Assembly: GCA_900316745.1 (NCBI GenBank) | Contig: ONEB01000006.1 | Span: 62,001 to 126,000 of the forward strand | Direction: 5' to 3' | DNA: 64,000 nt | Origin: an uncultured Eubacteriales bacterium | GTDB lineage: Bacteria > Bacillota > Clostridia > Oscillospirales > Oscillospiraceae | In this document: one piece after another, positions 24,518 to 32,462 of the stretch | Numbering within the stretch: position 1 is the first letter of the stretch | How the letters are laid out: every line of letters begins with the position of its first letter | The notes under the pieces: generated by a model | Told to the model about the DNA's origin: nothing | Seen by the model: the letters and a program-made list of their open reading frames with translations, nothing else | The model's database searches: none | Translations under genes and position numbers: made by a program

Positions 24518-25641
24518 TGGATCGCGGTGGGCTCATAGAGACCATCGAAGAGACCTCCCGTCTGCGCGGCCGCGGCGGCGCGGCGTTCCCCACCGGCAAG
24601 AAGTGGAGCAGCGCATTCAAGAACGACAGCGAAGTGAAATACATCGTCTGCAACGCCGACGAGGGTGAGCCGGGCACCTACAAGGACCGCGTCATCATGG
24701 AGGGCGACCCCCATACGGTGATCGAGGGCATCCTGATCGGCGCGTATGCCGTCGGCGCGAAGGAATGCTTCATCTATGTTCGCGGCGAGTATGAAAACTC
24801 GATCAAATTACTTAGAAATGCCGTCAAACAGGCGGAGGACAAGGGCCTCTGCGGCGACACGGTCATCAAGGTCGTATCCGGTGCGGGCGCGTATGTCTGC
24901 GGCGAGGGCACGGCAATCGTCAATTCTCTGGAAGGTGTGCGCGGCGAGCCCAGACTCAAACCGCCCTCCATGGCGGTCGCGGGCCTGCACAAAAAGCCTA
25001 CCATCGTGAACAACGTCGAGACCTTTGCCGTGATTCCCGAGATCATCACCAAGGGCGCGGACTGGTTCGGCGCCATCGGCTCGGAAAAGTATCCCGGCAC
25101 GAAGCTTATGTGCATGAGCGGCGACGTTGTCAATAAGGTCTGCGTCGAGGTGCCCACGAACGCCACGCTCAGAGATGTGGTCGAAGGCTTCGGCGGCGGC
25201 GTGGCAAACGGCAAGAAGCTGAAAGCCATCCAGCTCGGCGGCTCCAGCTGCGGTTTCGTGACGCCGGATCAGCTCGACACCCCGATCGATTTTGACTCCA
25301 TCCGCGCCATCGGCGCTTCTCTCGGTTCGGGCGCTGTCTACGTCATCGACGAAACCAGAAATATTGTGGACATCCTCGCCGAGATCGCGAAGTTCTACCG
25401 CCACGAATCCTGCGGCAAATGCTCTCCCTGCCGCGAGGGCACGATGCGCATCGCGGAAATCCTGGAGAAGTTTGCAAAGGGCGAGGGCACCAAGGCGGAT
25501 ATTGAACTCATCGAGTCCATGAGCGACTACATGAAAATGTCCTGCTTCTGTCCGCTCGGACAGAGCGCGACGACGGCATTCATGAGCGCTTTAAAACTGT
25601 TCCCCGAAGACTTTGACGTGAAGCTGAGAAAGGAGGCGTGA
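24514..25641 (+). CDS. NuoF-like NADH-binding flavoprotein, N-terminus disrupted
   Basis: The 375-residue frame has the NADH site RLRGRGGAAFPTGKKW, the FMN site GAGAYVCGEGTAIVNSLEG and the [4Fe-4S] ligands ESCGKCSPCREGT plus a later Cys in MSCFCPLGQSA. This is the 51-kDa subunit that exchanges electrons between NAD(H), FMN and Fe-S clusters. It lacks both the N-terminal thioredoxin domain and the C-terminal ferredoxin domain of HndC/HydB. The first 22 codons of the family's N-terminus are in another frame, overlapping at ATGA (24514-24517), so re-initiation could still make an almost complete protein. Confidence 0.85.
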   Translation: MMDRGGLIETIEETSRLRGRGGAAFPTGKKWSSAFKNDSEVKYIVCNADEGEPGTYKDRVIMEGDPHTVIEGILIGAYAVGAKECFIYVRGEYENSIKLLRNAVKQAEDKGLCGDTVIKVVSGAGAYVCGEGTAIVNSLEGVRGEPRLKPPSMAVAGLHKKPTIVNNVETFAVIPEIITKGADWFGAIGSEKYPGTKLMCMSGDVVNKVCVEVPTNATLRDVVEGFGGGVANGKKLKAIQLGGSSCGFVTPDQLDTPIDFDSIRAIGASLGSGAVYVIDETRNIVDILAEIAKFYRHESCGKCSPCREGTMRIAEILEKFAKGEGTKADIELIESMSDYMKMSCFCPLGQSATTAFMSALKLFPEDFDVKLRKEA

Positions 25642-25643
25642 GC

Positions 25644-27062
25644 ATGGCAAACGTGAATCTGACCATTGACGGCAAGGTGATCACCGTTCCCGACGGGACG
25701 ACCATTCTCGCCGCCGCGAAAGCGAATGACATTTACATCCCGACCCTGTGCTTTATGGAAAAGCTGGATCCCCACGCCTCCTGCCGCATGTGCGTCGTGG
25801 AGGTTGAGGGCGCGAGAACCTTCCAGCACGCCTGTGCAGCCAAGGTACGTGAGGGTATGGTCGTCCACACGAATACCGAGGCCGTGCGCAAGTCCCGCAA
25901 GCTCACGCTGCAGCTCCTCCTTTCCGACCACAGCGTCGACTGCCATCACTGTCTGCGCATCGGCAGCACGAAATGCGCCGACCTCGATCCGAAATTCTGC
26001 GAATGGTGCTTCTTCTGCGACTGCGAGCGCGACGGCTTCTGTGAGCTGCAGAGCCTCGCCCGTGAGTATGAGGTCGATCAGCTCCCGTTCGAGCAGAAGC
26101 ACAACACCTATCCCGTGGACGACAGCAGTGTCATCGTCCGGAACCCCAACAAGTGCATCAAGTGCAAGCGCTGCGTGGACGTCTGCGCGAACGTGCAGAC
26201 CGTGCACAATCTTGCAGCGAGCGGCCGCGGCAGCGAAGTCAAGATCGGTCCCGCCTTCTCTAAGCCCATGGCCGAGAGCCGCTGCATCGGCTGCGGACGC
26301 TGCGTCGAGGTCTGCCCGACCGGCGCGATCTTCGCCAAGGAGTACAAGGACGAAATTCTGGAATATACCCACACCTATGAAATGAAGACTGTCGCCATGG
26401 CGGACGCGGCGCTGATCCCGGAGATCGAGCGCATCTGGAAGCGCAAGCATGCGCCTATCACGATCGAGCAGATCGCGGGCGGTCTCAAGAAGCTCGGATT
26501 CACGACCGTCGTGAGCGCCGAGGACGCAAAGGACGCCGCCCGCGCGGAAGCGGAAAAGCTGCTCGGCAAGCAGCTGAAGCATGGCCCCGCCATTCTCGCC
26601 GACACCCTCGCCGCGAAGAAGCTCCTCGAGCGGGATTTCGCGGACTATTCTGACCGCTTCGTGTTTGCGCCCTCTGCCGCAAGCATTTTCGGCGCTTACG
26701 CAAAGGACACCCTCGGCGCGGACAAATGTGCCGTCTTCGGCGCAATCGGCCCCGAGGCGAGCGAGGTCTATGAGACGGGGTGCGCGGACTTCGCCGTGAA
26801 CGCCCGCGAGCTCTACCGCATCATGCTCCGCACCGGCACCGAGCCGAACGAAGGCCGCACCCTGACGCCGGAAGCCCTGCCGCACGAGGCGGCAACGGGC
26901 AAATACGGCAGGCTCCTGGAGGACGCGGAGTGGAACATGGACAGCGAGGCCGAGACCTTTGAGATCAAGGTCGGACGCAAGACGCTCAAATGCGCAATTT
27001 GCCACAACCCCGCGCAGCTGAAAAACGTACTGGACGCAGACATTGTCCGCGTGATCGCATAA
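25644..27062 (+). CDS. Hydrogenase-like multi-ferredoxin protein lacking H-cluster ligands
   Basis: The 472-residue protein starts at 25644 after AGGAGG. It opens with a [2Fe-2S] domain (CFMEKLDPHASCRMC), then a NuoG-type His/Cys segment (DCHHCLRIGSTKC), and two [4Fe-4S] sites (CIKCKRCVDVC, CIGCGRCVEVCP). This is the accessory part of FeFe-hydrogenases. From about residue 255 the sequence still follows a hydrogenase large domain in outline (IAGGLKKLGFTTVV, FGAYAKDTLG, NARELYRIML), but the H-cluster motifs TSCCP, MPCxxKK and C-x3-C are absent. It is probably an electron-transfer scaffold, not a hydrogenase. Confidence 0.8.
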   Translation: MANVNLTIDGKVITVPDGTTILAAAKANDIYIPTLCFMEKLDPHASCRMCVVEVEGARTFQHACAAKVREGMVVHTNTEAVRKSRKLTLQLLLSDHSVDCHHCLRIGSTKCADLDPKFCEWCFFCDCERDGFCELQSLAREYEVDQLPFEQKHNTYPVDDSSVIVRNPNKCIKCKRCVDVCANVQTVHNLAASGRGSEVKIGPAFSKPMAESRCIGCGRCVEVCPTGAIFAKEYKDEILEYTHTYEMKTVAMADAALIPEIERIWKRKHAPITIEQIAGGLKKLGFTTVVSAEDAKDAARAEAEKLLGKQLKHGPAILADTLAAKKLLERDFADYSDRFVFAPSAASIFGAYAKDTLGADKCAVFGAIGPEASEVYETGCADFAVNARELYRIMLRTGTEPNEGRTLTPEALPHEAATGKYGRLLEDAEWNMDSEAETFEIKVGRKTLKCAICHNPAQLKNVLDADIVRVIA

Positions 27063-27075
27063 GGAGGGACCACAC

Positions 27076-29370
27076 ATGAGCGAATGGAAAAAGACATGGT
27101 GCAACCTCTGCGCCGTCACCTGCGGCCTCGAGATGGAGGTCGAGGACAACAGGATCATCAACGTGCGACCCGATCCGTCGAGTCCGCGCTCGAACGGCTA
27201 CTGCTGCCGCAAGGGCCGCAGCGCGAAATACTTTGTGGAGAACCGCGACCGGCTGGAGTACCCGATGAAGCGCGTGGGCGACCACTTTGAGCGCATCAGC
27301 TGGGAGCAGGCCTATAAAGAGATTGGCGAGAAGGCCCGCGCCATCGTAGATAAGCACGGCCCGCGCTCCACGGCTTTCATCGGCGGCGGCACGTATTCCA
27401 TCACGACGCCTGCCGCGACCATGAAGCCGCTGATGTACGCCATCGGCACCCAGTATTTCTTCAACCCCATCGGCGTCGAGTTCATGGGCGACTGGTGGAG
27501 CCACGGCCGCATCTTCGGCTATCAGTTCCACTTCCTGGAGCCCGACGACCTGCACAGTGAGGTCATCGTCTACTGGGGCTCCAACGCCTATGTCTCCCAC
27601 CAGATGCCGAACGCGAAGCGCACGATCCGCAGCTTTTCGCAGGCCGCCGAGAAGATGGTCATTGCCGTTGATCCGCGTGTGAGTGAAACCGCGCGCATGG
27701 CGGATATGCACATCCGCCCCGCCATCGGCTCAGACTCCCTTTTCCTGCGCGCGCTCATCGCGCTGATTCTCGAAAAGGGCTGGGAGGATAAGGACTATCT
27801 CGCCAAGTACACCAAGGACTGGGCACTGGCCAGAAGCTGGTTTGTAAACTTCGATATCGACGCCGCGCTGGAGATCTGCAAGATCGAGCGCGCACAGGCG
27901 GAGGAGTTCGCCCGCATCCTCACGACGAAAAAATGGAGCATGCACCGTGACCTCGGCATCTACTTCGGACGCCACTCCACCGCGAGCAGCTATCTCTGCC
28001 TGCTGCTCGCCATCGTCTGCGGCATGGCGCTCGTGAAGGGCGGCAGCGTGATGCCCGAGCGTGTGCTCTATCTCGACAACTCCGACGAGCTCAACCCCAA
28101 AACCTGGCGCACGCCGGTGACGAACCGCTTCCCGGTGTCCTGCGTGTTCCCGGAGGGCGTGTTCCCGGATGAGGTGCTCGGCGACAACGAAGACCGCATC
28201 CGCATGGCGTTCTGCGTGCTCTCCAACCCCGCGCGCAGCTATCCCGATTCGCAGGCCATGGAGAAAGCACTCAAAAAGCTCGATCTCTTTGTGGCGGTGG
28301 ACTGCGTCGAGACCGAAACCACGCGGCTTGCCGACTATGTCCTGCCCAGCATGAGCGCCTACGAGGCCGACGGCGACTTCGACATGTTCACGCTCAACTG
28401 GCCCGAGGTGGTCTTTGGCTGCCGCCGCCGCATCATCCAGCCGTTTGGCGAAGCGAAGGACGACGCCACGATTTTCGCCGAGCTCACGCAGGCGATGGGC
28501 TATCTGCCCAAGCTTCCCAAGAGTCTTTACGACGCAGCCGAGGAGGCCGTGCGCACGGGCAACCGCGTCAAGTATTTCCTCAAGGTCGTCGCGTGGATTG
28601 TGAAGGAGAAGGGCAAGTATCTCGACCAGGCTGCCTCGATCATCTGCCTCACACTCGGCAAGGCCATGGGCAGCGGCGGACAGGCGATGAACTGGGCGGT
28701 GCTCATGACGAGCCCGGTCTACAAGAGCGCGCTCCCGACCGTCAAGCCCGACCAGAAGTATCCGATCCTCTCCAAGCTCCCGAAGTTCAGGGACTGGTGC
28801 CTCGCGGACGTGGCGTTCGACGAGGTTATCGCCCACCCCGAGGGCGCGGTCATCGGCATGGCGGACGTGGATCACATGATGGAAAAGCACGTCGTGCACA
28901 AGGACAAGAAGATGCACCTCTGGTGTCAGGAGATCGAGGATTACCTCAATGAGTACATCACGCCCGAGGCCGAGCGCGAGGCGCTGACCCTCAAGGACGG
29001 CAACAACATGTATCTCTCCTCCGGCTATCGCTATGAGGCCGGCGTGAACAACGCCATGCGCAATCCCGGCGTGAACAAATACCGCAAGGTCTGGTCGCTT
29101 CTCATGAATCCCGAGGACGCGAAGGCCTTCGGCTTTGCCGACGGCGAGACGATACGCCTCTCCACCAACCGGGGCAGCATCGAAATCCCGGTCGAGTATT
29201 CGTGGCGCGCCTCGCGCGGCTACTGCCTGATGCCGCACCACTTCGGCAACTACTATCAGGGCAAGAAGCTCTACATGAACGCAAACTTCCTCACCGACCG
29301 CAAGGCCATCGACAAGCTCACCGGGAACTCCGAGTGGCGTCAGACGCCCTGCCGGGTCGAAAAACTGTAA
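27076..29370 (+). CDS. Molybdopterin-dependent oxidoreductase (DMSO reductase family)
   Basis: The 764-residue protein has an N-terminal [4Fe-4S] site (Cys9, Cys12, Cys16, Cys44), then bis-pyranopterin binding regions such as VIVYWGSNAYVSHQMPNAKR, VIAVDPRVSETARMADMHIR and late VWSLLMNPEDAKAFGFADGE. It has no twin-arginine signal, so it is cytoplasmic. Where relatives carry Cys, Sec or Ser as metal ligand, the region reads FNPIGVEFMGDWWSHG, with Glu135 and Asp139 as the only obvious candidates. It ends the operon with NuoE/F-like partners, so electrons likely pass to or from NAD(H). Substrate unknown; formate dehydrogenase is not supported. Confidence 0.85.
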   Translation: MSEWKKTWCNLCAVTCGLEMEVEDNRIINVRPDPSSPRSNGYCCRKGRSAKYFVENRDRLEYPMKRVGDHFERISWEQAYKEIGEKARAIVDKHGPRSTAFIGGGTYSITTPAATMKPLMYAIGTQYFFNPIGVEFMGDWWSHGRIFGYQFHFLEPDDLHSEVIVYWGSNAYVSHQMPNAKRTIRSFSQAAEKMVIAVDPRVSETARMADMHIRPAIGSDSLFLRALIALILEKGWEDKDYLAKYTKDWALARSWFVNFDIDAALEICKIERAQAEEFARILTTKKWSMHRDLGIYFGRHSTASSYLCLLLAIVCGMALVKGGSVMPERVLYLDNSDELNPKTWRTPVTNRFPVSCVFPEGVFPDEVLGDNEDRIRMAFCVLSNPARSYPDSQAMEKALKKLDLFVAVDCVETETTRLADYVLPSMSAYEADGDFDMFTLNWPEVVFGCRRRIIQPFGEAKDDATIFAELTQAMGYLPKLPKSLYDAAEEAVRTGNRVKYFLKVVAWIVKEKGKYLDQAASIICLTLGKAMGSGGQAMNWAVLMTSPVYKSALPTVKPDQKYPILSKLPKFRDWCLADVAFDEVIAHPEGAVIGMADVDHMMEKHVVHKDKKMHLWCQEIEDYLNEYITPEAEREALTLKDGNNMYLSSGYRYEAGVNNAMRNPGVNKYRKVWSLLMNPEDAKAFGFADGETIRLSTNRGSIEIPVEYSWRASRGYCLMPHHFGNYYQGKKLYMNANFLTDRKAIDKLTGNSEWRQTPCRVEKL

Positions 29371-29377
29371 ATCCACA

Positions 29378-29415
29378 AACCGCCGGACGCAAACGTGTCC
29401 GGCGGTTGCTTTTTT
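29378..29415 (+). terminator. Terminator of the redox operon
   Basis: AACCGCCGGAC at 29378-29388 pairs with GTCCGGCGGTT at 29397-29407, followed by GC and T6. Confidence 0.9.
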
Positions 29416-29447
29416 CCTGTACAATGGAACGGATGGGAGGGAACACC

Positions 29448-29978
29448 ATGAACATTCTCGTACTCAACGGCAGTCCCCGCGTCAGGGGCAACACCAGTCA
29501 GATGATTGCGGCGTTTGCCGACGGCGCGCAGTCCGCCGGGCATCATGTCGATGTGGCGGACGTCTGCAGGATGAACATCCGCGGCTGCCTCGCCTGCGAA
29601 TTCTGCCATACCCAGGGAAACGGCACGTGCGTCCAGAAAGACGATATGCGCGAAATCTACGCGCTTTTGAAAGAGGCGGAGATGCTCGTCATCGCCTCGC
29701 CGATCTATTACCACGGACTCACGGGACAGATGAAGTGCACGATCGACCGCTTCTATGCCGCCGCCTATCCCAGCCGCCCGCCGAAGCTGAAAAAGGTCGC
29801 CATGCTTTTAAGCTCCGGCGATCCCGACATGTACAGCGGCGCAATGTTCTCCTACGAGGGTGATTTTGTCGGCTACCTCGGCCTCGAGCCCATGGGCGTC
29901 TTCACGAACCAGAGCTATGATCCCGGCGTGCCGGAGGCGCTGCTGGAACAGATCAGAGCCTTCGGCGCGGGGCTGTGA
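29448..29978 (+). CDS. NADPH-dependent FMN reductase / flavodoxin-like protein
   Basis: The 176-residue protein begins MNILVLNGSPRVRGNTSQMI, the FMN phosphate loop of iron-sulfur flavoprotein relatives. CLACEFCHTQGNGTCVQKDD gives a Cys-rich motif as in those proteins, and SPIYYHGLTGQMKCTIDRF is the flavin ring loop. It probably reduces flavins, quinones or nitro compounds in the cytoplasm. GGGAGG precedes the ATG at 29448. The stop is 7 bases before the radical SAM gene. Confidence 0.88.
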   Translation: MNILVLNGSPRVRGNTSQMIAAFADGAQSAGHHVDVADVCRMNIRGCLACEFCHTQGNGTCVQKDDMREIYALLKEAEMLVIASPIYYHGLTGQMKCTIDRFYAAAYPSRPPKLKKVAMLLSSGDPDMYSGAMFSYEGDFVGYLGLEPMGVFTNQSYDPGVPEALLEQIRAFGAGL

Positions 29979-29985
29979 GCGGGCT

Positions 29986-30861
29986 GTGCGCAGATTAAAT
30001 GATGTTCTGAAAGCGCAGTACGGCGAAAAGGTCTATAAGCTCTCGCTCTCCTCCGGCTGCACCTGCCCGAACCGGGACGGGACGCTGGGCTTTGGCGGCT
30101 GCACGTTCTGCTCCGAGGGCGGCTCGGGCGACTTTGCCGCGCCGCCTGCGCCGCTCGATGCGCAGATTGAGAACGCAAAAGCGCGCATCCGCCAAAAGAC
30201 GGATGCGCGGAAATTCATCGCCTATTTTCAGTCCTACACGAACACCTACGGGGACTTGAAGCGGCTGGAAGCGCTCTATACCGAGGCGATCTCGCGCGAT
30301 GAGGTCGTGATTCTCTCGCTCGGCACACGCCCGGACTGCCTCGGTGCGGATGTGATCGCCATGCTGAAACGCTTAAACGCTATCAAGCCCGTCTGGGTGG
30401 AGCTGGGGCTGCAGACGATCCACGACCGCACGGCGGCGGCCTTTCACCGGGGCTACCCGCTCGCCGTGTTCGAGACGGGATATCGCGCGCTGAAAGCGGC
30501 GGGGCTCACGGTGGTCGTGCATGTGATCTACTCGCTCCCCGGCGAGACGCGCGCGGATATGCTTGATACGGTGCGGTATCTCGCGGCGCTCGATCCGCCG
30601 CCCGACGGCGTGAAGCTCCAGATGCTCCATATCCTGCGCGGGACACAGATGGGCGCGGCGTACGAAAAAGAGCCGTTCCCGCTCCTTTCGCTGGAGGAAT
30701 ACGCGGATCTCATCGCCGAGAGTGTGCGCATTCTGCCGCCGGATACGGTTTTGCACCGCATGACCGGCGACGCGCCCGGCGCGCTTCTGATTGCGCCGGA
30801 GTGGACGCGCAATAAAAAGCGCGTGCTGAACACGCTCAACCGGAAAATCAACGACCCCTGA
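29986..30861 (+). CDS. Radical SAM protein, TIGR01212/YtqA type
   Basis: The 291-residue protein starts at GTG 29986 (VRRLNDVLKAQYGEKVYKL). It has the cluster motif SGCTCPNRDG...GGCTFC, of the C-x(n)-C-x2-C pattern specific for this branch. SVGTRPDC-like LSLGTRPDCLGADVI, VELGLQTIHDRT and HVIYSLPGETRADMLDTVRY follow the family's barrel strands. Known relatives have been linked to RNA modification, but the reaction here is not known. A weak ribosome site leaves the start moderately certain. Confidence 0.85.
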   Translation: MRRLNDVLKAQYGEKVYKLSLSSGCTCPNRDGTLGFGGCTFCSEGGSGDFAAPPAPLDAQIENAKARIRQKTDARKFIAYFQSYTNTYGDLKRLEALYTEAISRDEVVILSLGTRPDCLGADVIAMLKRLNAIKPVWVELGLQTIHDRTAAAFHRGYPLAVFETGYRALKAAGLTVVVHVIYSLPGETRADMLDTVRYLAALDPPPDGVKLQMLHILRGTQMGAAYEKEPFPLLSLEEYADLIAESVRILPPDTVLHRMTGDAPGALLIAPEWTRNKKRVLNTLNRKINDP

Positions 30862-30880
30862 CGCGATCACGTCAGGGGTC
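30853..30880. terminator. Hairpin terminator between convergent genes
   Basis: GACCCCTGACG at 30853-30863 pairs with CGTCAGGGGTC at 30870-30880 around CGATCA; it overlaps the radical SAM stop codon. T-run support is weak. Confidence 0.65.
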
Positions 30881-30893
30881 ATGCGCTTTTCGC

Positions 30894-31448
30894 TTATTTG
30901 AGCAGGCTGATCAGCAGCTTGCCGATATCGACGTTCTTCAGCAGGGAACCGAGGATGCTGGAGATGTTCAGTCCGCTGCCGCTCTGCTGGTTCTGCTGCA
31001 GGGGCTGGAGCGTCGCGCTCTGGGTCTGCACCTGCTGCTGGGTCTGGGCGGTCTTGCCGAGCAGGCTCATGAGCAGGGGCGCCGCCATGGCGAGGATCTT
31101 CAGCGTCGTGCCGAGATCCAGGCCGGACTTTGCCGCGGCCTGCTCTGCCACGGCGTTGGAGTTGCCGCCGAGCAGATGCCCGATGATCTTCATGCCGTCG
31201 TCCAGATCCACGCTGCTGAGAAAGCTCGAGAGGTTCGAGGTGTCGCTCGCGGAGTGCTGGTTCAGCGCGCCGACAAAGCCGGATGCGGTGTTCTGGTTGT
31301 TCGCCTGATCCATTGCGCCGCCGAGCAGCGCCGGAATGGCGGAAAGAAGCACGTTCTGCACGTCCTTCGTCGGGACGTTCATGCTGCGGCTGATCTGCTT
31401 TACACTATCCTGGGACACTACGGTGCCCAGCATCGATTTGACATCCAT
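30894..31448 (-). CDS. DUF937-like protein
   Basis: The 184-residue protein is helical, Gln/Ser/Leu-rich and has no signal peptide. Two similar halves each contain IPALLGGAM or LMSLLGK-like Leu-Gly motifs, and a low-complexity Gln tract (TQQQVQTQSATLQPLQQNQQ) separates them from a C-terminal GLNISSILGSLL repeat. This pattern fits DUF937 (YidB-like) proteins of unknown function. It is monocistronic, with GGAG-type spacing before the ATG. Confidence 0.75.
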   Translation of the reverse strand: MDVKSMLGTVVSQDSVKQISRSMNVPTKDVQNVLLSAIPALLGGAMDQANNQNTASGFVGALNQHSASDTSNLSSFLSSVDLDDGMKIIGHLLGGNSNAVAEQAAAKSGLDLGTTLKILAMAAPLLMSLLGKTAQTQQQVQTQSATLQPLQQNQQSGSGLNISSILGSLLKNVDIGKLLISLLK

Positions 31449-31643
31449 GGGGAGGCTCCTCCGTTCTGTATTTAGATTCGTGCGGACAGTTCCGCTGTTT
31501 TTATTTTATCCTGTTTTGTCCAAGCCGTCAACAAAAACCGACACGCGCCTGCCTGTTTGCGCAGAAAACAGTTGCGCCGGGGGCGTTTCGGTAGTAAAAT
31601 ATAGAGTACCCGAGGAAGCAATTCGAGAAAGAAGGAGAACGCT

Positions 31644-32390
31644 ATGGCTGAAAAGAAACAACACACCATCATCTCCGCCGATACCGGCGCGGAGGTCAAG
31701 CCCGGCGCTGCCCCCAAGCCGCAGACCCATACCGTCAAGCCTGCCGCCGAGGTCGGCAACGCCGGAGGACTGCGCATCGGCGCGGTCGTTCTCTGGGCGC
31801 TCGCGATCTTGTTTGAGGTGCTGGCCGTACTGGTGGCCTTCGGCAAGATTAACCTCACGTTTTTGCCGCAGATGCCGCTGCTGATCGTTCTGATCGTGCT
31901 CGATCTCGCGTGCGTGATCGTGGGCTCACAGTTCTGGAAGAAGGCAAACCACATCGATCCCGCTTCCGAGGCCAATCCCACGAAATTCTGGCTTTGGAAC
32001 AACATGGGCGTGATCGTCTGCGTGGTGGCGTTTGTGCCGCTCGTGATTCTCATGCTCTCAAACAAGAATCTCGATAAAAAGACCAAGGCGATCTGTACGG
32101 TCGTGGCGATCATCGCGCTGCTGATCGGCGGCGTGTCGAGCTATGACTTCAACCCCGTCTCCGCCGAGGAGAAAGAGGCCGCCGTCGAGACGCTCGGCGA
32201 TGAGCAGGTCTACTGGGCGCCGTTCGGCAAGGTGTACCACACGCACGAGGACTGCAGCAGCCTCAACCAGAGCGAAACGCTCACGGTGGGCACGGTCGAG
32301 CAGGCCATTGCCGCCAACCGCACCCGCCTCTGCCAGTTCTGCGCGCGGCAGGACGGTATCACCGGCGTAAAGACCGATTCGGCAGAATAA
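31644..32390 (+). CDS. Membrane protein with C-terminal Cys/His motif
   Basis: The 248-residue protein has a soluble Pro/Ala-rich N-terminus, about four membrane helices (about 45-67, 78-95, 118-140 and 148-165) and an external or cytoplasmic C-terminal part. That part has VYHTHEDCSSLNQSE and RLCQFCARQ, a H-x-H-x2-C...C-x2-C arrangement that could bind zinc. AAGAAGGAG precedes the ATG. I do not recognise a family. Followed by a hairpin and then a kinase gene. Confidence 0.7.
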   Translation: MAEKKQHTIISADTGAEVKPGAAPKPQTHTVKPAAEVGNAGGLRIGAVVLWALAILFEVLAVLVAFGKINLTFLPQMPLLIVLIVLDLACVIVGSQFWKKANHIDPASEANPTKFWLWNNMGVIVCVVAFVPLVILMLSNKNLDKKTKAICTVVAIIALLIGGVSSYDFNPVSAEEKEAAVETLGDEQVYWAPFGKVYHTHEDCSSLNQSETLTVGTVEQAIAANRTRLCQFCARQDGITGVKTDSAE

Positions 32391-32391
32391 C

Positions 32392-32430
32392 GCTTGCCCC
32401 TTTGCCGCAGCTTACGACAAAGGGGCAAGC
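32392..32430 (+). terminator. Hairpin between membrane-protein and kinase genes
   Basis: GCTTGCCCCTTTG at 32392-32404 pairs with CAAAGGGGCAAGC at 32418-32430 (13 bp, 13-base loop). No T-run follows, so it may be an mRNA processing or stability element. Confidence 0.6.
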
Positions 32431-32462
32431 TATCCCTGTTACAGAAAGAGGAACATACACAA

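Noticed and set aside
25644..27062. Active FeFe-hydrogenase
   Set aside because: The H-cluster cysteine motifs are absent, and no maturation genes (hydEFG) are in the window.
27076..29370. Formate dehydrogenase call for the molybdoenzyme
   Set aside because: No in-frame TGA (Sec) and no Cys at the ligand position, and the His-Arg pair typical of formate dehydrogenases is not seen next to it.
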